Source of the DNA: an archaeon UBA583
GTDB lineage: Archaea > Nanobdellota > Nanobdellia > Woesearchaeales > UBA583
DNA length: 33,406 nucleotides
Direction: 5' to 3'
Assembly (NCBI GenBank): GCA_002506365.1
Contig: DAXK01000018.1
Span: forward strand, 1-33,406
The position numbers and the translations under genes were made by a program. The notes under the pieces are model-generated. The model was not told the DNA's origin and did not search any database. It saw only the letters and a program-made list of their open reading frames with translations. This document shows positions 7,751 to 15,639 of this stretch, one piece after another; the stretch's first letter is position 1; each line of letters opens with the position of its first letter.

Positions 7751-9091
7751 ATGAATTTTTTAGATAAAAAAATAATTAAACAAATTTTAACAATAGCAAT
7801 TCCAATAATTATTGGAAATATGTTACAAATAGCATACCAAATGACAGACCTTTTCTGGCTTGGTAAAGTTGGAACTGACCAAATTGCAGCAATAGCTCTA
7901 TCGATGCCAATCTTATTTGTATTTTTCTCAATAGGAATTGGAACCTCAATTGCTGGAATTATACTAGTTGCCCAACAATATGGGAAAAAACAACAACAAA
8001 AAATTAACCACACATCAGGCCAACTAATGCTTGTAATGACAACAATGGGAATACTAGTTTCAATACTTGGATACTTTTTATCTCCACTAATCATTCAACT
8101 AAGCTCAGCCTCAGAACATGTAATTAATCTAGCAATCCAATATACAAAAATAAGTTTCATCGGAATGGTTTTCTTATATGGAATGTCTGGATTTAAAGAT
8201 TTAATGGCAGGAGTTCAAGAACTAATTATTCCACTAAAAATCACACTTTTAACAGTAATAATTAATTTATTTTTAGACCCAATTTTAATCATTTATTTTA
8301 ATTTAGGAATAAAAGGAGCAGCAATTGCTACAATTACAACTCAAGGGCTAGCATTTATAATCGCACTAATTATATTAATTAGAGGAAACCACAAAATTAA
8401 AATTATACCAAAAGAACTAAAACCAGACTTCAAATATATAAAAAATATATTTAAACTTGCAATTCCTTCAACAATTGAATTATCAGCAATTTCACTTTCA
8501 GAACTAGCACTAATCACAATTGTATCAGCCTACTCAACAGCAACAATTGCAGCATTTGGAATTGGAACTCAAATATTCAATATTATAATATTTATCTCAA
8601 TTGGATTTTTAGTTGCCGTATCAACACTTGTAGGACAAGCAATCGGAGAAAACCAAAAACAAAAAGCAAAACACATTGGAATTACTGCGACCATATTTTC
8701 AATAATAATTAACTCAATTATCACAATTATTGTATTTTTATTCACAAAACAAATTTTACAATTTTTCACAACAGATAATTTAGTTATAGCATCAGGAGTC
8801 ACACTTTTACAAATCTTAGCAATAACATTTGTATTCTTTGGAATTGAAAAAACCTTAACAGGAGTATTCCAAGGAAGTGGAAATCCTCACATTCCAAGTT
8901 ACATTGTAATCTTTGCCTTATGGATTATTCAAATACCATTAGCATATTACTTATCAAATCATACAAACTTACAAGAATTAGGAATCTGGACAGCAATTGT
9001 AATTGCAGGAATATTAGCCGGAATTATAAGTATTATCTGTTTTTACAAATTTCCATGGCAAACAAAATCCATGATTAATGAACACCATTAA
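7751..9091 (+). CDS. MATE-family multidrug/metabolite exporter
   Basis: A cation-coupled exporter in the cytoplasmic membrane, 446 aa with about 12 hydrophobic helices in two similar halves, the standard size for MATE proteins. Half one starts with IAIPIIIGNMLQIAYQMTDLFWLGKVGTDQIAAIALSMP-type sequence (residues about 12-55), the typical P-x-x-x-x-x-x-L-x-x-x-x-D-x-x-x-x-G pattern. Half two restarts at FKLAIPSTIELSAISLSELALITIVSAY (about 234-261). The late segment FQGSGNPHIPSYI (about 374-386) is also family-like. The substrate cannot be told. It is transcribed alone from its own promoter, with a GC-containing hairpin just upstream that might regulate it. Confidence 0.93.
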   Translation: MNFLDKKIIKQILTIAIPIIIGNMLQIAYQMTDLFWLGKVGTDQIAAIALSMPILFVFFSIGIGTSIAGIILVAQQYGKKQQQKINHTSGQLMLVMTTMGILVSILGYFLSPLIIQLSSASEHVINLAIQYTKISFIGMVFLYGMSGFKDLMAGVQELIIPLKITLLTVIINLFLDPILIIYFNLGIKGAAIATITTQGLAFIIALIILIRGNHKIKIIPKELKPDFKYIKNIFKLAIPSTIELSAISLSELALITIVSAYSTATIAAFGIGTQIFNIIIFISIGFLVAVSTLVGQAIGENQKQKAKHIGITATIFSIIINSIITIIVFLFTKQILQFFTTDNLVIASGVTLLQILAITFVFFGIEKTLTGVFQGSGNPHIPSYIVIFALWIIQIPLAYYLSNHTNLQELGIWTAIVIAGILAGIISIICFYKFPWQTKSMINEHH

Positions 9092-9141
9092 ATATAGATT
9101 TAAAACAAAATAAATTAATTAATAAACAAATAATAATAATT

Positions 9142-9163
9142 AAAAATAATACCCATTATTTTT
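9142..9163. terminator. Stop-embedding hairpin of the HD-domain gene
   Basis: AAAAATAAT (9142-9150) pairs with ATTATTTTT (9155-9163) around ACCC. The - strand stop codon (9156-9158) lies in one arm. It lies between convergent genes. Confidence 0.55.
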
Positions 9164-9776
9164 CTAAAAAATAATCATTTTCAGATAAATAATTTAATAA
9201 TTTTTCAAAAATCATCATAAAACTAGGACTAAACTCAAAATACTTTCTAAAATAATTATTAACATCATCAAACCCAAACTTCTTATGAGCACCCCAATCC
9301 AAAGGATATTTTAATTCATGAACAATCGCATCAAGTTTATCAATTGCCTTACAAAATACTGCCTCAGAACTCATTAAATCTCTATACTCACTATCTAACT
9401 TTAATAACTTAGAAGATAAAACCTCAGGATAATTTTCAGATAATTTTTTCAAACCATTTAATTCCTCAACTTCCTTATTTACCCTTCCTAAAACATCAGC
9501 CACACAAATATCTCCAACCTCAATTTCACAATCATCATGATACATAAGTATTTCATAAACTTTTAATTTATCTAAATCTTTAAACTCACTAAACTTAGAA
9601 ATCATATAATCAGCAAGTTTTAAAGAACTATAAACATGCTCCGCAGTAGTCTCTCCCCGAACAATTTTTTTATCTAAATGAGAATCAACATAAATAGAAG
9701 AAGACTTACGAGCTACATACTTTAACTCATAAAACTTTGTTGTTTTTAAAAAATCTGTAAATAATTTTTCATCCAT
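9156..9776 (-). CDS. HD-domain phosphohydrolase (YfbR/HDDC2-like nucleotidase)
   Basis: A metal-dependent phosphohydrolase of 206 aa. The HD signature is present: first His in ETTAEHVYSS (His-47), then HD in MYHDDCEIEVGD (His-80, Asp-81), and a later Asp in KAIDKLDAIVHEL. The order AEH...HDxxEixxGD...KAxDKLxA is characteristic of the HD_3 group, whose studied members remove the phosphate from 5'-deoxynucleoside monophosphates. The exact substrate is inferred. With the MazG and HAM1-type proteins it is the third nucleotide-cleaning enzyme in the window. It has its own TATA box about 24 bases upstream. Confidence 0.85.
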   Translation of the reverse strand: MDEKLFTDFLKTTKFYELKYVARKSSSIYVDSHLDKKIVRGETTAEHVYSSLKLADYMISKFSEFKDLDKLKVYEILMYHDDCEIEVGDICVADVLGRVNKEVEELNGLKKLSENYPEVLSSKLLKLDSEYRDLMSSEAVFCKAIDKLDAIVHELKYPLDWGAHKKFGFDDVNNYFRKYFEFSPSFMMIFEKLLNYLSENDYFLEK

Positions 9777-9792
9777 AAAAATAATTTATTTT

Positions 9793-9807
9793 TTTAATAT
9801 ATAAATA
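9793..9807 (-). promoter_or_regulatory. TATA box of the HD-domain gene
   Basis: TATTTATATATTAAA on the - strand, about 24 bases before the start at 9776. Confidence 0.55.
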
Positions 9808-9818
9808 TTATTATAAAA

Positions 9819-9851
9819 ATGAATTTATATTAAATTATATTAAAAATTCAT
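9819..9851. terminator. Hairpin enclosing the stop of the 123-aa gene
   Basis: ATGAATTT (9819-9826) pairs with AAATTCAT (9844-9851). The - strand stop (9840-9842) is in the 17-nt loop. Confidence 0.4.
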
Positions 9852-10211
9852 CATACGAACACACTGCTCAAGCACAATCCGCAACACTTCAAATTCTCCA
9901 ATAGTTAAATTTTTAGAAAAATCATTAACTTTAACATTACAAGACTTTTCAGATTTTTTAATCCAAATTTGAGCTTTTTTATCATTATACTTATGATAAA
10001 AAGAACAAGCTCCATCACATCGACTCAAAGTATTTATTATCTCCCCAAGTTCATTATCAGACATTTTAACTTTTTTCCACTCCCAATTTCCCATCTTCAA
10101 AAGTCCAATATGAAAATATACTTCTTTTTCAGAATTCATTAAAATCTTCAGGCAATTAATCTTCCCAAAGAACGCTCGGTTTAAAATAAAGGTTTTAATA
10201 TTACTATCCAT
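9840..10211 (-). CDS. Hypothetical protein (123 aa)
   Basis: I do not recognise the family. It is a compact soluble protein without signal peptide. Strand-like segments (YFHIGLLKMGNWEWKKVKM, ACSFYHKYNDKKAQIWIKK) surround a helix (DNELGEIINTL) and it ends with a long helix (EFEVLRIVLEQCVRMMNF). The aromatic and Lys-rich strand pattern is compatible with a nucleic-acid-binding alpha/beta fold, but this is only an impression. Five Cys are spread without a zinc-finger spacing. A leaderless-type promoter about 23 bases upstream supports the start. Confidence 0.7.
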   Translation of the reverse strand: MDSNIKTFILNRAFFGKINCLKILMNSEKEVYFHIGLLKMGNWEWKKVKMSDNELGEIINTLSRCDGACSFYHKYNDKKAQIWIKKSEKSCNVKVNDFSKNLTIGEFEVLRIVLEQCVRMMNF

Positions 10212-10227
10212 TTTTTAGTATAAATTG

Positions 10228-10239
10228 TATATTTAAAAA
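10228..10239 (-). promoter_or_regulatory. TATA box of the 123-aa gene
   Basis: TTTTTAAATATA on the - strand, about 23 bases before the start at 10211. Confidence 0.55.
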
Positions 10240-10340
10240 TGTTCCAATAAATCTGAAACTATTTTTTAATACATATAAAATAAAAAATTAAAATTTATAT
10301 TAAATAAATTTGTTGATACTTATAGAAACATTACATAAAA

Positions 10341-10400
10341 AATATACTAAAATATATACTAAAATATATACTAAAATATATACTAAAATATATACTAAAA
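10341..10400. repeat. Five tandem copies of a 12-bp unit upstream of the Bax inhibitor-like gene
   Basis: The unit TATATACTAAAA occurs five times head to tail (the first copy differs in one base), ending 10 bases before the TATA box at 10411. Twelve bases is a little over one helical turn, so bound proteins would lie on nearly the same face. It could be an operator array or a copy-number-variable promoter tuner. Confidence 0.85.
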
Positions 10401-10410
10401 CTCCATATTA

Positions 10411-10420
10411 TTTATAAATA
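10411..10420 (+). promoter_or_regulatory. TATA box of the Bax inhibitor-like gene
   Basis: TTTATAAATA, about 25 bases before the ATG at 10440; identical 10-mer to the box at 1001. Confidence 0.7.
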
Positions 10421-10439
10421 AAAAAATACTAAATTAATT

Positions 10440-11177
10440 ATGATACAAAACGAAAGTTCAAACATCGCAATGAGTGGATTTAAACACGTTCACCACTCAA
10501 ACTCATCAAACAAGATGACATTATCAGGAACACTAAACAAAACATTAATTTTAACATTACTTGTTTTTATAGGTGGATTTTTAAGTTGGTCTGGAAAAAT
10601 TTCAATGGAATATTATATGCCAGTATTTATTACAACACTAATAGTTAGTTTAGTAATTGTATTCACACTTATGTTTAAACCATTACTAGCAAACATTTTA
10701 GCTCCAATCTACGCAGTCGTAGAAGGAATATTTTTAGGAATGATAAGTTTATTTTTTGAAACAATGTATCCTGGAATTGTAACTCAAGCAATTTTATTAA
10801 CACTTACAATCGCTCTTGTTATGAACTTATTATATAGAAATAAAATAATCAAAGTAACACAAAAATTTAAAGCAGTTATCTTTGGAGCAACTTTAGGTAT
10901 TTTTGGAGTATATATGATTTCAATGATTATGAGTTTCTTTGGAAGCGGAATTCCATTAATTCACGAATCTGGGCCAATTGGAATTGGATTTAGTTTATTT
11001 GTAGTTGTAATTGCATCTTTAAACTTATTAATGGACTTTCACTTTATTGACAAACAAGTAGAACAAAATATGCCAAAAAAAATGGAATGGTATGGTGGAT
11101 TTATGTTAATTGTAACATTAGTCTGGATTTATATAGAAGTATTAAAATTACTAAGTAAATTAAGAAGTAGAGAATAA
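10440..11177 (+). CDS. Bax inhibitor-1 / YccA-like membrane protein
   Basis: A 245-aa polytopic membrane protein. After a short soluble N terminus come MTLSGTLNKTLILTLLV and FIGGFLSWSG (about residues 26-53), which match the start of the BaxI_1 group (an MT.....NKT...L signature). Seven or so hydrophobic helices follow, including IYAVVEGIFLGMISLFFETMYPGIV (about 91-115) and a late LMDFHFIDKQVEQNMPKKMEWYGG segment with the acidic residues that in this superfamily face the channel. Bacterial relatives act in pH-sensitive calcium leak or protease modulation; here the role is open. The upstream 12-bp repeat array suggests unusual control. Confidence 0.85.
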   Translation: MIQNESSNIAMSGFKHVHHSNSSNKMTLSGTLNKTLILTLLVFIGGFLSWSGKISMEYYMPVFITTLIVSLVIVFTLMFKPLLANILAPIYAVVEGIFLGMISLFFETMYPGIVTQAILLTLTIALVMNLLYRNKIIKVTQKFKAVIFGATLGIFGVYMISMIMSFFGSGIPLIHESGPIGIGFSLFVVVIASLNLLMDFHFIDKQVEQNMPKKMEWYGGFMLIVTLVWIYIEVLKLLSKLRSRE

Positions 11178-11243
11178 TTGAAGAATTATTTTTTACTTTT
11201 AAATAACACTATTTTTTATATTAGTATCACTAAGTTACACACA

Positions 11244-11252
11244 TTATTTAAA
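11244..11252 (+). promoter_or_regulatory. TATA box of the MscS-like gene
   Basis: TTATTTAAA about 29 bases before the ATG at 11277, preceded by AAGTTACACAC (about 11232-11242). It lies inside the open frame that extends upstream, so it decides the start. Confidence 0.55.
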
Positions 11253-11276
11253 ATTAATATAAAGACAACTCCCAAT

Positions 11277-12233
11277 ATGAAAAAACACGTTAGCACTATA
11301 TTTGAAAAATTTAAAAATATTTTAATTCTTGAATCATTTAAAATTTCATACAAAAGAAAACTTCAAATTTTATTTAAAATATTAATAATCTTTTTTTTAA
11401 CTTTCATAAAAGCAAGACTAGATCAATTACCAATTGAATTTAATAAACTAATAACAATTCAAATGTTAGATTTTTTAATCTTATTTTTTGTAGTATATTT
11501 GGGATTCAATATAATCAGAACAATTGTAGTTTCAATATATAGAAAAAAACACAAATACGACAATGACCATTATGATAATTTAATTCTTGGAATCGATAAA
11601 GTATTCAAACTATTAACACTATTTGTAATATTTGTAGTAACGCTATACAAACTAGGAATCGACTTTAATAAATTTTTAACAACATTCGCTTTATTTGCTG
11701 TAGGAACTGCGATTATCTTTAAAGAAATTATAACAAATTTAATTTATGGTATAATTATTATGTTCTCAAACGAAATTCAACTAAAAGATATTATTCAAAT
11801 TGGAGAATACAAAGGGAAAATTATTGACATTAATTTTTTAAATACAGAAATTAAAACAGGTGATGGAAATATAATTTTTATTCCAAACACAAAAATTCTA
11901 AATGAAGAAATAATTAATTACTCAAAATCTAAAATTAAAACAATAAGAAACGAATTCTACCTTGACTTTGGATTCTTTGGAAAAATTGACAAACTAGAAG
12001 AAGAAATCTCAAAAGAATTAGAAGAACAATTTAAAGAAGTATCAGGACTAGACTCAGTAGAATTAGAAATTGAAGAAATTAGATTCAACAGAGTAAAAAT
12101 TAACTTACTAATCACAGTTTCTCGATACACATTATCAATTGATAATAAAATCTCCAAATTCGCTTCAAGATTCATCTTAGAATTTGTGAATAAACATAAA
12201 AGAGTTTCAGTAATCGGAAATAAAAATAAATAA
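11277..12233 (+). CDS. MscS-family mechanosensitive channel
   Basis: A small-conductance mechanosensitive channel of about 318 aa. After a basic N terminus there are hydrophobic helices, a pore-lining TM3-like stretch (FALFAVGTAIIFKEIITNLIYGIIIMF), and then the MscS beta domain: IQLKDIIQIGEYKGKIIDIN, a T-x-x-x-x-DGN segment and IPNTKILNEEIINYS, which match the conserved vGD.I...G.V..I...T....dg....PN..l....i.NyS pattern. The frame is open to a TTG at 11178 directly after the previous gene, but the TATA box and the ATG at 11277 argue for the shorter form. It releases solutes on membrane stretch. Confidence 0.88.
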   Translation: MKKHVSTIFEKFKNILILESFKISYKRKLQILFKILIIFFLTFIKARLDQLPIEFNKLITIQMLDFLILFFVVYLGFNIIRTIVVSIYRKKHKYDNDHYDNLILGIDKVFKLLTLFVIFVVTLYKLGIDFNKFLTTFALFAVGTAIIFKEIITNLIYGIIIMFSNEIQLKDIIQIGEYKGKIIDINFLNTEIKTGDGNIIFIPNTKILNEEIINYSKSKIKTIRNEFYLDFGFFGKIDKLEEEISKELEEQFKEVSGLDSVELEIEEIRFNRVKINLLITVSRYTLSIDNKISKFASRFILEFVNKHKRVSVIGNKNK

Positions 12234-12253
12234 TTAAAATTAAATAAATTATT
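12229..12253 (+). terminator. Stop-embedding hairpin of the MscS-like gene
   Basis: AATAATT (12229-12235) pairs with AATTATT (12247-12253); the TAA (12231-12233) is in the left arm. Confidence 0.35.
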
Positions 12254-12297
12254 CTAATTCATAATTCTTTTTTTCAAAAATTCATTAAAAAGAAAAA

Positions 12298-12307
12298 CTA
12301 TTTAAAC
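12298..12307 (+). promoter_or_regulatory. TATA box of the 85-aa gene
   Basis: CTATTTAAAC about 28 bases before the ATG at 12331. Confidence 0.5.
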
Positions 12308-12330
12308 ATTAAACACATAAAGCACATACA

Positions 12331-12588
12331 ATGAAATGTTTATTAGTTAGAATAGCAGAAGAATATAAAAAATTAGAATTAACTAACAAAAATAATAATC
12401 CTTTGCTAAACAAAAGAAAAAATAATCTTTTAAATTTAGGTTCATTAGATAAAACCAATCACTTCACTCCATTAGAATGTGCTTTAAATAATGAATATTA
12501 TGAAATACCTGGAAATTTACAAACATACTTAAACTTTTATTTAAATGATTTAGAAAAATTAAATAAAGAGTATAAAATTAAAAATTAA
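12331..12588 (+). CDS. Small hypothetical protein (85 aa)
   Basis: I do not recognise it. It is a soluble, Lys/Asn/Leu-rich protein, with an N-terminal helix (LVRIAEEYKKLELTNK), a middle section with two Cys and Pro residues (FTPLECALNNEYYEIPGN), and a C-terminal charged helix (YLNFYLNDLEKLNKEYKIKN). It has its own TATA box and a palindrome over its stop codon, both shared with bona fide genes here, which is the main evidence that it is real. It is converged upon by topoisomerase IB. Confidence 0.55.
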   Translation: MKCLLVRIAEEYKKLELTNKNNNPLLNKRKNNLLNLGSLDKTNHFTPLECALNNEYYEIPGNLQTYLNFYLNDLEKLNKEYKIKN

Positions 12589-12592
12589 TTTT
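12581..12592 (+). terminator. Palindrome over the stop of the 85-aa gene
   Basis: AAAATTAATTTT, a perfect palindrome containing the TAA (12586-12588) and ending in four T. Confidence 0.4.
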
Positions 12593-12635
12593 GAAAATAT
12601 CATTAAATATAACTTCTTCACCAAGATTAAAATCC

Positions 12636-13706
12636 TCAATCCTTATACAAATTAATCATTCTTGAAGAAAAATTAGGATGAATATAATTTTTCAAAGTAA
12701 CAGCAAAACTAACTTCCCATCTATCATTTTTCTTATTATATTTTTTATGCCCTAAATTCTCAGCAATCTCCATAAACACAGCCTCAACTTCATCCTTAGT
12801 AGCATTTCGATGTGTTTTTAAAAAATTTTTACAAGTCATATCAGCATAATGAGATCTTATAATATGAGGATAAAAATGTTCTCCAGTCCAATCAAATAAA
12901 ATTTTAGAAAAATTATCCGAATGAATACAATGCCCATTTGAATTAGTAAAAATAAAATCATCATCACTCTCTAAACTTAAAACTAACTTTTCAAACTTTT
13001 TAACAAAAAACTCTGGAAACTTTTTACAAATTAATTGAGGAACTCCATCCTTACCAACAAAATTAAACGATAAAATATTATTATCAAAACTAACATCTTT
13101 TTTCTGTAAAGTTGTAAGCCCTTTATGATTAAATCTTTTAAAATATTCAATATTTCCAACACGAATAAAAGTATTTAACATAATATATAAAGCTAAATCA
13201 GGAGCACCGCAAGACTTTAACTTGATTTTTTTTTCACACTTTTCAAAAATATTCAAATAATTCTCCTCAAACTTCTCAACAAGCCTTAACTTTTTATCTT
13301 GTTCTAAATGAACTTTATTATCAGAATACAAATAAGTTTTAAGCCCAGAAGCATTTGTATAACAAACATCCCAAAGTTTCTCCTCATCATCAAAATTAAA
13401 CTTCAAATCCTTAGCAAATAAACTAAACCCAGCCCGAGCAAGCTTCTCACCATTTGGTAAAACCATAATCCTCGCCCCACAAATTTTTTTCTCAGGATCA
13501 GGACTCAAACTTCCACGTAAAAACACATCATCATGTAAATCAACTAATAAATCTAAATTATCATTATCAGAATACATCTCTAAAACTTCCTTAACACTCG
13601 AATCCAAATCAGAAACAGCCTTCCATAAATCCTCATTTTCCTTCTTAAAAAGTCTAAAATCAGAAGATTTAATCCTAACTGAACCATTCTCAAGTTCTTT
13701 ACTCAT
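12636..13706 (-). CDS. DNA topoisomerase IB (virus/bacteria-type)
   Basis: Relaxes DNA supercoils by a transient 3'-phosphotyrosine nick. The 356-aa protein has the small TopIB plan: an N-terminal DNA-binding part containing NASGLKTYLYSDN (like D.kGRkQYlY), then the catalytic domain. The catalytic set is visible: Arg in FIRVGNIEYF, GLTTLQKKDV, Lys in FVGKDGV, Arg in HIIRSHYADM, His in ENLGHKKY and the nucleophile Tyr-341 in KNYIHP. It is shorter than the eukaryotic/thaumarchaeal type and its RVGN...GLTTL box is closer to the poxvirus/bacterial one. Its promoter is GTATATATAC at -26. Confidence 0.88.
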   Translation of the reverse strand: MSKELENGSVRIKSSDFRLFKKENEDLWKAVSDLDSSVKEVLEMYSDNDNLDLLVDLHDDVFLRGSLSPDPEKKICGARIMVLPNGEKLARAGFSLFAKDLKFNFDDEEKLWDVCYTNASGLKTYLYSDNKVHLEQDKKLRLVEKFEENYLNIFEKCEKKIKLKSCGAPDLALYIMLNTFIRVGNIEYFKRFNHKGLTTLQKKDVSFDNNILSFNFVGKDGVPQLICKKFPEFFVKKFEKLVLSLESDDDFIFTNSNGHCIHSDNFSKILFDWTGEHFYPHIIRSHYADMTCKNFLKTHRNATKDEVEAVFMEIAENLGHKKYNKKNDRWEVSFAVTLKNYIHPNFSSRMINLYKD

Positions 13707-13727
13707 AGAAAAAATAAATAAAAAATA

Positions 13728-13737
13728 GTATATATAC
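13728..13737 (-). promoter_or_regulatory. TATA box of the topoisomerase IB gene
   Basis: GTATATATAC, centred about 26 bases before the start at 13706. Confidence 0.6.
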
Positions 13738-13787
13738 TTTATTCACTCAACATAATAAGAAATAATAGTTTCCAAAATTAAACCAAA

Positions 13788-14063
13788 CTACCAAATATCA
13801 AAATCTTCTAAGATTCCAACAATTTTATTAAACTCATTTAAAAAATTAATTCCCTTCTGAGTTAAAACTATTTTTTTCTTTTTCTTAACCTCTAAAATCT
13901 CAATAAACTCCTTGTTAATTAATTCCTCAAAATAATTAGCAAACTGAGCAGAAGTTAAATTACACTTACGAGACAAAGGAGTTGGACTAATCCGAGGATT
14001 TAAACTAATAACTTTTAAAACATCAAAAATAATCTCTAACCTATCTCTCTTTTTAGTCTTCAT
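13788..14063 (-). CDS. Archaeal winged-helix transcription regulator (91 aa)
   Basis: A DNA-binding protein of the archaeal winged helix type (HTH_45-like). RLEIIFDVLKVISLNPRIS is helix 1, PTPLSRKCNLTSAQFANYFEELINKEFIEI holds the helix-turn-helix with the recognition helix, and the wing is KKKKIVLTQKGINFLNEFNKI, where LTxKGxxFL is the usual family signature. Its ATG overlaps the stop of the preceding membrane protein gene by four bases (ATGA), so the two are translationally coupled and probably act together, for example as a membrane sensor and a regulator. The target is unknown. Confidence 0.82.
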   Translation of the reverse strand: MKTKKRDRLEIIFDVLKVISLNPRISPTPLSRKCNLTSAQFANYFEELINKEFIEILEVKKKKKIVLTQKGINFLNEFNKIVGILEDFDIW

Positions 14064-14737
14064 TTTTTACTATAATAAATTTTTTGAAAAATAAAATAAA
14101 ACAAAATTAAAAAAATAAAATTAAAAATAATCTCCAAAGACTTAAACTTAGAATTATCAAGTAACAAAATAATTAAAACATTTAACAAATAACTAAACAA
14201 AAATAATAAATAAATAATAATATACCGTTTAACTAACTTAATAGACTTAGACAAATTGATTTTAATAAATAAAAACAAATAAAATAAAGTAATTAAAATT
14301 AATAATAAAATAAAAAAACCCTCAAAAAATACTTGAACTAACATAACTAAAAATAAAAATTTAAACCTATGAAACTCAATAAACATTAAACCCTTTTTAA
14401 TAAACTTAGATTTATTCATAGATAAAATAATAATTGATGAATAATAAATAAAAATAACTAAACAAATAATAAACAAAACCTCAATAAAAGATTCAATCAA
14501 CTCAAACCTTAACCCAAACCGTTCTACAATCTCTGAAACCTTCAAAAAATAAATAAAAATATTTGAAACAAAAAAAGCCTTCAAAGAATAATTTAAAAAT
14601 TTTAACTCCTCAACTTCAACCAACTCATAATATAACTTAGTTTTCTTTATCAACAAAAAAGATAAAATTGAAACTAAAATAAAAAATGCTAAACTAATCC
14701 AAAAAGATGTAACATTAAATAAAAAACTAAAATCCAT
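14060..14737 (-). CDS. Polytopic membrane protein coupled to the winged-helix regulator
   Basis: I do not recognise the family. About seven hydrophobic helices rich in Ile, Leu and Phe are separated by short basic loops, with Lys/Glu clusters (LVEVEELKFLNYS, SKFIKKG). There are no obvious catalytic residues. The frame is open to an ATG at 14803, but a perfect TTTATAAA (14759-14766) lies 26 bases before the ATG at 14737, so the 225-aa form beginning MDFSFLF is preferred as a leaderless start. It ends with TGA overlapping the ATG of the regulator gene. A sensor role is inferred from the coupling only. Confidence 0.7.
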   Translation of the reverse strand: MDFSFLFNVTSFWISLAFFILVSILSFLLIKKTKLYYELVEVEELKFLNYSLKAFFVSNIFIYFLKVSEIVERFGLRFELIESFIEVLFIICLVIFIYYSSIIILSMNKSKFIKKGLMFIEFHRFKFLFLVMLVQVFFEGFFILLLILITLFYLFLFIKINLSKSIKLVKRYIIIYLLFLFSYLLNVLIILLLDNSKFKSLEIIFNFIFLILFYFIFQKIYYSKK

Positions 14738-14758
14738 ACAAAACCCAATACTCAATTC

Positions 14759-14766
14759 TTTATAAA
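14759..14766 (-). promoter_or_regulatory. TATA box of the membrane protein/regulator operon
   Basis: TTTATAAA located within the longer open frame, 26 bases before the ATG at 14737; it decides the start of the membrane protein. Confidence 0.6.
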
Positions 14767-14838
14767 TAAAATGGTGCTTAACATCTTTTTTCTTAAAAAC
14801 CATATTTTATTAATAATATATACAAGCATACAAGTTGA

Positions 14839-14849
14839 AATTTAAAACA
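14839..14849 (+). promoter_or_regulatory. TATA-like box of the glycosyltransferase operon
   Basis: AATTTAAAACA about 34 bases before the ATG at 14879, which would leave a short leader of roughly ten bases. Confidence 0.4.
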
Positions 14850-14878
14850 ATAAAAATACTACCTGTATAACATAAAAA

Positions 14879-15622
14879 ATGGATATAAAAGAAAAAATAA
14901 GTATAATAATAATTACTCTTAACGAAGAAAAAACAATTGGAAGACTTCTAAGTAATTTAAAAAAGCAAACAATACAGAACTATGAAATAATAGTAGTTGA
15001 TAGTAACAGTGAAGATAAAACAATTCAAACTGCAAAATCATACTTACCATCAATCCCTGAACTAACAATTCATAGAATGCGAACTCGCGGTGCAAGCCTT
15101 GGACGAAACACTGGAGCAAACCTAGCAAAATATGAAAAAATATTATTTCTAGACTCCGATGTACAACTAAAAGAAAACTTTTTAGAAAACCTACTAAAAC
15201 AAGCAAACAAAAACAAAATAGAAATTGGTTCATGTTACATAAAACTAATTAAATTTAATATACTTCAAGAAATCGGATACGGCCTAACAAACATTGGATT
15301 TTTCCTAACTCAATACTTTTCTCCAACAGCTGTTGGCGCATGTATCTTATCAAGTAAAACAATTCATCAAAAAATAAATGGATTTGACGAAGAAATATAC
15401 TTATGTGAAGACTGTGACTATGTAAAAAGAGCAAGTAAATATGGAAAATTCAAAATGATTCCTCAAACATTCTACTTTGATAACAGAAGAATGGAATTTG
15501 AAGGAAATTTCAAAACAACACTAAAATACTTACAAGCAAACTTAACAAGAATGTTTTTCAAAAAAGAACTAAAAAAAGATGACTGTAAAATCGAATACAA
15601 ATTCGGACACTACAACAAATAA
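14879..15622 (+). CDS. Family 2 glycosyltransferase
   Basis: Transfers a sugar from a nucleotide-sugar donor, probably onto a lipid or envelope glycan on the cytoplasmic face. The GT-A fold is plain: SIIIITLNEEKTIGRLLSNL (residues 8-27), IIVVDSNSEDKT (37-48), GASLGRNTGANLA (71-83) and the metal-binding D-x-D as LDSDVQ (92-94). A later GFDEEIYLCEDCDYVKRASK segment matches the ED acceptor/base motif of GT2 enzymes. There is no membrane anchor; 247 aa is a typical core length. It is followed after 17 bp by the DedA-LssY gene, probably in one transcript. Confidence 0.88.
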   Translation: MDIKEKISIIIITLNEEKTIGRLLSNLKKQTIQNYEIIVVDSNSEDKTIQTAKSYLPSIPELTIHRMRTRGASLGRNTGANLAKYEKILFLDSDVQLKENFLENLLKQANKNKIEIGSCYIKLIKFNILQEIGYGLTNIGFFLTQYFSPTAVGACILSSKTIHQKINGFDEEIYLCEDCDYVKRASKYGKFKMIPQTFYFDNRRMEFEGNFKTTLKYLQANLTRMFFKKELKKDDCKIEYKFGHYNK

Positions 15623-15639
15623 AACTAAATAAAAATAAA

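Noticed and set aside
10341..10400. CRISPR array
   Set aside because: The 12-bp units are directly adjacent with no spacers, and no cas genes are present.
11178..11276. N-terminal extension of the MscS-like channel from a TTG codon
   Set aside because: A TATA box lies inside this stretch at the right distance from the ATG at 11277, and the extra residues do not resemble the family.
12331..12588. Toxin-antitoxin component
   Set aside because: Only size suggests this; there is no partner gene, the neighbours are on other transcripts and no motif is present.
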